From Lachnoclostridium sp. UBA7482 (GTDB lineage: Bacteria > Bacillota > Clostridia > Lachnospirales > Lachnospiraceae), in contig DLOO01000060.1 of NCBI GenBank assembly GCA_002479645.1, positions 37,370 to 48,448 on the forward strand: a DNA stretch of 11,079 nt. Direction: 5' to 3'. The translations under genes and the position numbers were made by a program. Shown piece after piece: positions 7,462-11,079 of the stretch (within the stretch, counting starts at the first letter, position 1; each line of letters starts with the position of its first letter). The notes under the pieces are model-generated. The model did not search any database. It was not told where the DNA came from and saw nothing but the letters and a program-made list of their open reading frames with translations.

Positions 7462-7496
7462 AATCCTCCAGGTAACAATTTCTTACCAAAAGGATT
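7462..7496 (-). promoter_or_regulatory. Hairpin burying the sigG ribosome binding site, followed by a U run
   Basis: In the minus-strand RNA AATCCTTTTGGTAA (7496-7483) faces TTACCTGGAGGATT (7475-7462) across a 7-base loop. Of 14 positions, 11 are Watson-Crick, two are G-U and one is a U-U mismatch. The whole GGAGG of sigG is in the 3' arm. The stem is followed by C and seven U (7460-7454) directly before the start codon. The structure could block translation initiation, act as an attenuator, or both. In B. subtilis a leader hairpin is known to limit sigG translation; whether this one is equivalent is inference. Confidence 0.6.
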
Positions 7497-7592
7497 TACG
7501 AATTCAAATGGATTTATACTGGGAAAATATGTCTGATGCAAATCCCCTGAATTATCCGATAAGGCTTCCGGTGTCAAAAGGTCGCCAAGATT

Positions 7593-7622
7593 TATTCTTA
7601 TCAAATCACGAAAGTCACATAC
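7593..7622 (-). promoter_or_regulatory. Candidate sigma-F (forespore) promoter for sigG
   Basis: On the minus strand GTATG (7622-7618), exactly 15 bases, then GATAAGAATA (7602-7593). This fits the B. subtilis sigma-F consensus GYWTA-N15-GGNRANANTW at 4 of 5 and 9 of 10 positions. sigG is a classical sigma-F target, so the position is sensible. The predicted start near 7585 leaves a leader of about 130 bases that includes the hairpin at 7462-7496. Sigma-F and sigma-G promoters overlap in consensus, so autoregulation by sigma-G is also possible. Confidence 0.5.
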
Positions 7623-7696
7623 GCAATCTTTCCTTCAACCTCTTGTCTTCCTTGTTTTTCTGCGCCGCCGAACGCGTGCCTCCCGTGATTTGATAA
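7598..7696. repeat. 13-bp perfect inverted repeat upstream of sigG
   Basis: TTATCAAATCACG at 7598-7610 is the exact reverse complement of CGTGATTTGATAA at 7684-7696, with 73 bases between the arms. Reading the outermost bases as target, TA flanks both ends of a 10-bp repeat (7601-7610 and 7684-7693). One arm overlaps the candidate sigma-F promoter and both arms bracket most of a possible 36-residue ORF. It may be a remnant of a small non-autonomous element or a pair of binding sites. No transposase is present. Confidence 0.5.
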
Positions 7697-7725
7697 TTGG
7701 TGAGGGTGCTGACCTTTTTTGACAT
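7615..7725 (-). CDS. Possible 36-residue basic microprotein of unknown function
   Basis: ATG 7725 opens a 36-codon frame ending in TGA at 7615-7617, preceded by TAGGA at a plausible distance. The product begins MSKKVSTLTNYQITGGTRSA and ends in a Lys/Arg/Glu-rich tail (KEDKRLKERLRM). It has no membrane segment and no signal peptide. I do not recognise it. It follows directly after the terminator of the surface-protein gene, so no separate promoter is obvious and expression would need read-through or a hidden promoter. Its end overlaps the candidate sigma-F promoter of sigG. It could be a real sporulation-locus microprotein, a leader peptide, or a chance frame. The basic, helix-prone tail is the main argument that it is not random. 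Confidence 0.3.
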   Translation of the reverse strand: MSKKVSTLTNYQITGGTRSAAQKNKEDKRLKERLRM

Positions 7726-7741
7726 CGGAATCCTATAAGGC

Positions 7742-7771
7742 AAAAAAAGAGCTTCGCATATGCGAAGCTCT
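7742..7771 (-). terminator. Intrinsic terminator after the small surface-protein gene
   Basis: A 22-base perfect palindrome (GAGCTTCGC, loop ATAT, GCGAAGCTC; 7749-7770) is followed in the minus-strand RNA by seven U (7748-7742). It lies about 36 bases past the stop codon of the gene at 7807-8424. A strong, textbook terminator that isolates this gene from sigG. Confidence 0.92.
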
Positions 7772-7806
7772 CATAAATCTTATTCAGATTTTACGCTCAA
7801 TATTAC

Positions 7807-8424
7807 TTAAGCGTTCTTCTTATTAGCGCAAACAACAACGCCGCCAAGAGCAACTACAGCAAGTGCTGCAAGAACAACAACGTTCATAACGTCGCCGGTC
7901 TGAGGCTGCTTATCATCGCCAGGAGTCGGAGCCGGAGCTGCAGCAGCGGTAGACCAGATGAGCTTACCGGATGCATCATAAACATCACACTTAGTGAACT
8001 CAAGGTCGGAACCCCACCAAGACTGAACTGCCATGTTGTTGTAACTCTGATCTGCAGAGAACAAACCTGCGAGATCATCACGGGTAATGGAATAGAGACC
8101 ATCGCCAAGATCAACAGCGGTAATCTCCTTGTCAGCGCCATCGGTACCCCAGTCGGTAGATTCCCAGTTGTGTGCTTCACTGTTAACTACAAATGCACCG
8201 CCAAAACCCTCCTTGGTAGGAACAGCCTTGAAAGTAAGGGTCATCTTTGCTACCGCAGTAAGATCAACACCTGCTTTTACAAGGTCAATCTTGTATGCGT
8301 CACCGTCAACTGCGCAAGCATCATTACCGGTAGCATCCGTCATAACCTTCTCAGCAGCTGCAACGCTGAAGAGCATTACTGCAGCACAGGAAAGTGCAAG
8401 TACTGTTGCAAGAAACTTTTTCAT
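7807..8424 (-). CDS. Small secreted, probably sortase-anchored surface protein, inserted between sigE and sigG
   Basis: A 205-residue protein. Residues 1-24 are a typical signal peptide (MKKFLATVLALSCAAVMLFS, then VAAA before the likely cleavage). Residues 25-158 form one small extracellular domain of alternating polar and hydrophobic strands with Trp87, Trp92, Trp136 and Trp137, which looks like a beta-sandwich; a sugar-binding role is possible but unproved. A short Ala/Pro linker leads to QPQTGD (173-178), a hydrophobic helix (about 179-199) and a positive tail ending NKKNA. This is a cell-wall sorting signal with Gln in place of the usual Leu. GGAGGT lies eight bases before ATG. It has its own sigma-A promoter and terminator, so it is a monocistronic, probably vegetatively expressed gene, not part of the sporulation programme. 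The C-terminal 30 residues are almost the same as those of the surface protein at 10321-11055. Confidence 0.88.
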   Translation of the reverse strand: MKKFLATVLALSCAAVMLFSVAAAEKVMTDATGNDACAVDGDAYKIDLVKAGVDLTAVAKMTLTFKAVPTKEGFGGAFVVNSEAHNWESTDWGTDGADKEITAVDLGDGLYSITRDDLAGLFSADQSYNNMAVQSWWGSDLEFTKCDVYDASGKLIWSTAAAAPAPTPGDDKQPQTGDVMNVVVLAALAVVALGGVVVCANKKNA

Positions 8425-8469
8425 GTTTTTTTACCTCCATAAAATTTTTTGTGAATTCACCACAACGGG

Positions 8470-8498
8470 ATTATAACATTTGCGTGATAAAATTGCAA
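8470..8498 (-). promoter_or_regulatory. Strong sigma-A promoter of the small surface-protein gene
   Basis: Minus strand: -35 TTGCAA (8498-8493), 17-base spacer, -10 TATAAT (8475-8470) preceded by TG (TGTTATAAT). The -10 is perfect and extended. Predicted start near 8463, leader about 39 bases, followed by an AT-rich stretch and GGAGGT. A 10-bp palindrome GTGAATTCAC (8451-8460) lies just downstream of the start point and could be an operator. Confidence 0.88.
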
Positions 8499-8519
8499 CA
8501 ATTATTTTGTATTTTATCA
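8485..8519. repeat. 9-bp inverted repeat around the -35 region of the surface-protein promoter
   Basis: TGATAAAAT (8485-8493) and ATTTTATCA (8511-8519) are perfect inverted copies separated by 17 bases. One arm lies in the promoter spacer and touches the -35 box; the other lies upstream. The placement suits an operator, but AT-rich DNA makes such matches less surprising. As RNA it would be a weak stem, so I do not call it a sigE terminator. Confidence 0.4.
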
Positions 8520-8537
8520 TATTTTTTTCAGGTACTT

Positions 8538-9275
8538 TCATTCCATACGCAGCATTTCCTTTTTCAAACGCCGTATAATCTTCTTTTCCAGCCGTGATAT
8601 GTACGATTGTGATATTCCCAGCATATCGGCAACCTCCTTTTGGGTCATCTCCTCTCCGCTTCGGCTGTTCATTCCATAGCGCAGGTCAATAATCATCTTT
8701 TCTCTCGGCGTCAGCTTTTTCATCGCCTTTCGCAGGAGCATCAAATCCACAGCCTCTTCCATCGACCGCAGGATTCCATCCTCTTCCGTTCCGAGCACAT
8801 CCGACAGAAGAAGTTCATTCCCGTCCCAGTCAATATTGAGCGGCTCATCAATAGAAATCTCCGACCGCAGCCGGCTGGCTCTTCTCAGATACATCAGTAT
8901 CTCATTTTCAATGCATCGGGAGGCATAGGTTGCCAGTTTAATATTTTTATCTGATTTATAGGTATTGATTGCCTTCATCAGACCAATGGTTCCTATGGAA
9001 ATCAAATCCTCAACGCCGACTCCCGTGTTGTCAAACTTCTTCGCGATATAAACAACCAGACGCAGGTTATGCTCCACAAGCTGATTCCTTGCCTCGCCGT
9101 TTTCTCCTTCATTTAACTTCTGTATCCATTTGCTTTCCTCCTCGGCGCTTAACGGCGGCGGCAGAATATCCGTTCCCCCGATATAAAACAGGAATCCCTC
9201 CTGTTCTCCCCGATGATTCTTTTCTTCTATTATGTTTTTTTCTCTTTTGGCAAACAGACAATTCCAAAATCCCAT
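8538..9275 (-). CDS. sigE: RNA polymerase sporulation sigma factor E, pro-protein
   Basis: A 245-residue protein closely matching B. subtilis pro-sigma-E (239). [13 protein letters not shown] (31-43) aligns with YIGGSEALPPPLS at the mature N-terminus, so about 30 residues form the pro-sequence removed by SpoIIGA. Region 2 is seen in [18 protein letters not shown] and [20 protein letters not shown] (89-131). [20 protein letters not shown] is the sigma-E/sigma-K signature. Region 4.2 is [20 protein letters not shown] (211-230). Sigma-E drives early mother-cell transcription. The ATG is ten bases after a GGGGG ribosome binding site. It lies 105 bases after spoIIGA, the normal partner. The pro-sequence is short on hydrophobic residues and rich in Glu/Lys, unlike the amphipathic pro-peptide of B. 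subtilis. Confidence 0.97.
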   Translation of the reverse strand: MGFWNCLFAKREKNIIEEKNHRGEQEGFLFYIGGTDILPPPLSAEEESKWIQKLNEGENGEARNQLVEHNLRLVVYIAKKFDNTGVGVEDLISIGTIGLMKAINTYKSDKNIKLATYASRCIENEILMYLRRASRLRSEISIDEPLNIDWDGNELLLSDVLGTEEDGILRSMEEAVDLMLLRKAMKKLTPREKMIIDLRYGMNSRSGEEMTQKEVADMLGISQSYISRLEKKIIRRLKKEMLRME

Positions 9276-9334
9276 GGTCCGTATACCCCCTACTTCTCAC
9301 GCAGGCAAATGCGTAAGGATATTTTCTCCTTATC

Positions 9335-9368
9335 AGAGTAGCACACTCCTGCCAAGAATTTTGTCAAA
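9335..9368 (-). promoter_or_regulatory. Possible Spo0A/sigma-A-type site between spoIIGA and sigE
   Basis: On the plus strand TTGTCAAA (9361-9368) differs by one base from the 0A-box TTGTCGAA. On the minus strand the same bases give a perfect -35 TTGACA (9367-9362). After 21 bases comes TACTCT (9340-9335) with a TG before it. Long spacing between -35 and -10 is a known trait of the Spo0A-activated spoIIG promoter of B. subtilis, but there it lies upstream of spoIIGA. The -10 match is poor. A small hairpin (TAAGGA/TCCTTA, 9314-9332) lies downstream. Confidence 0.22.
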
Positions 9369-9380
9369 CCCGCGACCTAT

Positions 9381-10190
9381 TTACATATTTTTCCAAATGA
9401 CATCATAGGGTAAAAGCACATCATAATCCCCATGAAACCGTCCGCCTCCCCTTGCGATCGTCACATCGTGAAATTCCTTCACCTCGCCGCCATTCCCGGT
9501 CAGCCAGATTTTACTTATTTGCATACATTCCAGAGGACGGCGCGCACCCGCGGCGTCTGTAAATTCCATCTGCTCCGTATTGCCCGGATTCCACTCGGCA
9601 AGCTGCAGGAACTTGCCTTCCGCAACAACCCATACTCCCTTTCGTCCTGTATCGCGCAAAAAATTCCCCGTATCGCAGAATCCCCGCAAAAAATAATTTT
9701 TGTCCTTTAGATTGATAATCACACCGTACGAAAGCCTTCGGCTCCATACCAGTTTACAAAAGGCGCGCAGCAACATTTCCTCCGCCGCCCCCGTCAGGAA
9801 TACGAGCGCCGCAAATCCGATTTCCCCGATTTTCTGAACCCTGATACCGCAAACGGCGTTTATGGCAAGGATTCCCCCCGAAAGAAATACAGAAGCCAGC
9901 ACAAGTGCAAGCATACAATGCAGAAGCTTCCTCTGTTTTGAACCTCGGATGATAAGTCCCATTAGAAATGCTGATACGATTGCTGCTCCCGTTTCCCACC
10001 ACAGGACGCCCCACAGGTTCCAGTAGATTGCCGCAATCATAATCAGACACTCCGTCAGCGCCCCCGCAGCTGCCGCGCCAAGCACACACCTCATAGGACT
10101 ATGCTTTTGAAGAAATATGCCCGCAAGACGAACAATCCAAATGCAGCATACAAATACATTTATCCATAACACATCCACATATACTGTCAT
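9381..10190 (-). CDS. spoIIGA: Pro-sigma-E processing aspartic protease SpoIIGA
   Basis: A 269-residue membrane protease. The first 16 residues, MTVYVDVLWINVFVCC, match the start of SpoIIGA proteins (B. subtilis MKIYLDVIWLLNFCFD). About five membrane segments fill residues 1-145. The C-terminal cytoplasmic domain has FCDTGNFLRD, with Asp173 as the expected catalytic residue of this dimeric aspartic protease (B. subtilis DSGN). DYDVLLPYDVIW near the C-terminus is poorly conserved but in place. It activates pro-sigma-E from the next gene in the mother cell after a signal from the forespore. ATG 10190 is chosen by homology and by AAGGTGG upstream. The open frame reaches 10367, but that extension crosses the terminator hairpin at 10257-10280 and the end of the preceding gene. 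Between the terminator and the ATG only about 60 bases remain for a promoter, and I see no clear one. Confidence 0.93.
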   Translation of the reverse strand: MTVYVDVLWINVFVCCIWIVRLAGIFLQKHSPMRCVLGAAAAGALTECLIMIAAIYWNLWGVLWWETGAAIVSAFLMGLIIRGSKQRKLLHCMLALVLASVFLSGGILAINAVCGIRVQKIGEIGFAALVFLTGAAEEMLLRAFCKLVWSRRLSYGVIINLKDKNYFLRGFCDTGNFLRDTGRKGVWVVAEGKFLQLAEWNPGNTEQMEFTDAAGARRPLECMQISKIWLTGNGGEVKEFHDVTIARGGGRFHGDYDVLLPYDVIWKNM

Positions 10191-10250
10191 CTTTCCCACC
10201 TTAAAGCTTGTCCTCCGCTGATTTCCTTTCGCACAAGTATCGTCACGGAA

Positions 10251-10280
10251 TAAAAAGCACCCTTGAACTCTCAAGGGTGC
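10251..10280 (-). terminator. Intrinsic terminator after the PTPDD-repeat surface-protein gene
   Basis: In the minus-strand RNA GCACCCTTGA (10280-10271) pairs perfectly with TCAAGGGTGC (10266-10257) across a 4-base loop, followed by UUUUUA (10256-10251). It begins about 40 bases after the stop codon and separates this gene from spoIIGA. Confidence 0.92.
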
Positions 10281-10320
10281 TTCATCTGCATATTCGTATT
10301 TTTCAGCCAATCCGTAACAA

Positions 10321-11055
10321 TTAAGCGCGTGCCTTCTTGGAAAGAACGACACCGCCAAGTGCAACAACTGCTACACCTGCAAGAACGATAACGTTCATTA
10401 CATCACCGGTCTGAGGCTCGTCATCAGGGGTAGGAGCCGGAGTGGGATCGTCAGGAGTAGGATCGTCCGGGGTAGGATCGTCGGGAGTCGGATCGTCAGG
10501 AGTAGGATCGTCAGGAGTAGGATCGTCAGGAGTAGGATCTTCCTCTTCAGCAACCAAAACCTTAATTGCTGTAACGGTCATGGACTCAGCGGCATCATCA
10601 TCAGCGCCTACATAGAAAAGGCCTGCCATAACCTGAACCCAGCCGCCTTCCTTAGCTGCCTTAATCATATCAACAAGGGTACAATCAGTACCATCGATAC
10701 TGACAGATGCATCAGCCGGAATGGTAAGAACATATGTGCCGTCATCACCCTTTACAGCGGAAAGAGCCTGCTGTCCAGAGCCGCAGTCCCACCCGAACTG
10801 TCCCCAGCCAAGGGAGGTGTTCATGGTGAAAGCGCCATTAGCCCAGCCCCAGTTGGCATTTGTAACGGTGAAAGTCATCTCAATGCCTTCAATCTTATCT
10901 GCATCCAAATCAGCGAAAAGACTTCCGTCAGCAACCTGAGTCTGATCATAGTCACCACACGCATCTGTTACAGGGAGAGTTACTTCAGCGCTTGCAATTC
11001 CCGCCATGGAAAGAACCATTGCCGCAACAAGCACGAATACGTAAAACTTCTTCAT
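10321..11055 (-). CDS. Secreted, probably sortase-anchored surface protein with PTPDD repeat stalk
   Basis: A 244-residue protein. Residues 1-23 are a signal peptide ending IASA. Residues 24-170 form one acidic extracellular domain with aromatic-rich strands (ANWGWANGAF, GWGQFGWDCG, GGWVQVMAGLFYVG), probably a small beta-sandwich; I cannot name the family. Six PTPDD units (174-203) and PTPAPTPDDE (204-213) form a rigid, negative stalk. EPQTGD (213-218), a hydrophobic helix and the basic tail SKKARA make a wall-sorting signal with Glu in the Leu position. The helix (DVMNVIVLAGVAVVALGGVV) is nearly the same as in the protein at 7807-8424, and the two 3' ends also look alike in DNA. The ribosome binding site is weak (CAGGTAAAAA before ATG). 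The promoter lies beyond the window edge. The position just upstream of spoIIGA is unexpected for a surface protein. Confidence 0.87.
   Translation of the reverse strand: MKKFYVFVLVAAMVLSMAGIASAEVTLPVTDACGDYDQTQVADGSLFADLDADKIEGIEMTFTVTNANWGWANGAFTMNTSLGWGQFGWDCGSGQQALSAVKGDDGTYVLTIPADASVSIDGTDCTLVDMIKAAKEGGWVQVMAGLFYVGADDDAAESMTVTAIKVLVAEEEDPTPDDPTPDDPTPDDPTPDDPTPDDPTPDDPTPAPTPDDEPQTGDVMNVIVLAGVAVVALGGVVLSKKARA
10447..10536. repeat. 15-bp tandem repeat coding for PTPDD units
   Basis: Six copies of a 15-base unit, plus-strand form near GTCAGGAGTAGGATC, encode six PTPDD pentapeptides. The three units nearest the globular domain are identical in DNA, while those nearer the anchor differ at single third-codon positions. 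This suggests recent expansion by slippage or recombination. Copy number is likely to vary between strains. Confidence 0.9.
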
Positions 11056-11079
11056 TTTTTACCTGAATCCGTGAGACTT

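Noticed and set aside
7454..7489. Longer sigG starting at TTG 7489
   Set aside because: The extra residues are absent from sigma-G proteins and would place the start upstream of the GGAGG that serves ATG 7453.
7551..7577. TTGACA with GATAAT 15 bases later, upstream of sigG
   Set aside because: The boxes look like sigma-A, but the spacing is two bases too short, and vegetative expression of sigG would be harmful. The sigma-F-like site just upstream fits better. Not excluded by sequence alone.
8500..8537. Terminator directly after sigE
   Set aside because: Only an AT-rich weak stem is present, with no U run in the right place; I could not support a terminator.
10228..10236. TTGTGCGAA upstream of spoIIGA as a Spo0A box
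   Set aside because: It needs one inserted base against TTGTCGAA and has no convincing -35/-10 pair beside it, although a Spo0A-controlled promoter is expected somewhere here.
10191..10367. Longer spoIIGA frame up to 10367
   Set aside because: It crosses an intrinsic terminator and overlaps the preceding gene; homology begins at MTVYVDVLW.
10440..10545. CRISPR-like array
   Set aside because: The 15-base repeats have no spacers, lie in frame and encode PTPDD, so they are a coding tandem repeat.

Overview
The window reads as chromosomal DNA of a spore-forming member of the Firmicutes, most likely class Clostridia. The evidence is recognisable spoIIGA, sigE and sigG genes, strong GGAGG-type ribosome binding sites, and Gram-positive sortase-type anchors on two secreted proteins. 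Genus and family cannot be fixed from the sequence. Every gene I can support lies on the minus strand, so transcription runs from high to low coordinates. I found no tRNA, rRNA, CRISPR array or transposase gene.

Reading in the direction of transcription, 11055-7454 is a sporulation locus interleaved with two surface-protein genes. A secreted, probably sortase-anchored protein with a (PTPDD)n stalk (11055-10321) ends at an intrinsic terminator. Then come spoIIGA (10190-9381), the aspartic protease that matures pro-sigma-E, and sigE (9275-8538). A second small anchored protein (8424-7807) follows, with its own excellent sigma-A promoter and its own terminator. It sits between sigE and sigG, which are normally neighbours. 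The 353-base gap before sigG (7454-7806) holds that terminator, a possible 36-residue ORF, a 13-bp perfect inverted repeat, a good match to a sigma-F promoter, and a hairpin that buries the sigG ribosome binding site next to a run of seven U. sigG itself is 7453-6641.

From a strong extended -10 sigma-A promoter (6515-6487) a second operon runs off the left edge. It encodes a multisubunit cation/proton antiporter membrane module: MnhE, MnhF, MnhG, an MbhD-like protein (DUF4040 type), a fused MbhE-MnhB protein with a long acidic N-terminal extension, MnhC, and then three consecutive MnhD/NuoN-type proton-channel subunits, the last cut by the window edge. Several genes overlap or touch. Order and domain splitting match the membrane arm of archaeal-type MBH/MBS complexes rather than the classical mrpABCDEFG operon. 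Three antiporter-like subunits is the number found in complex I, so a larger redox-driven ion pump may continue to the left. The window shows no redox subunit.

The points most worth following are the antiporter array with its fused subunit, the structured sigG leader, and the pair of related surface proteins that bracket spoIIGA-sigE.
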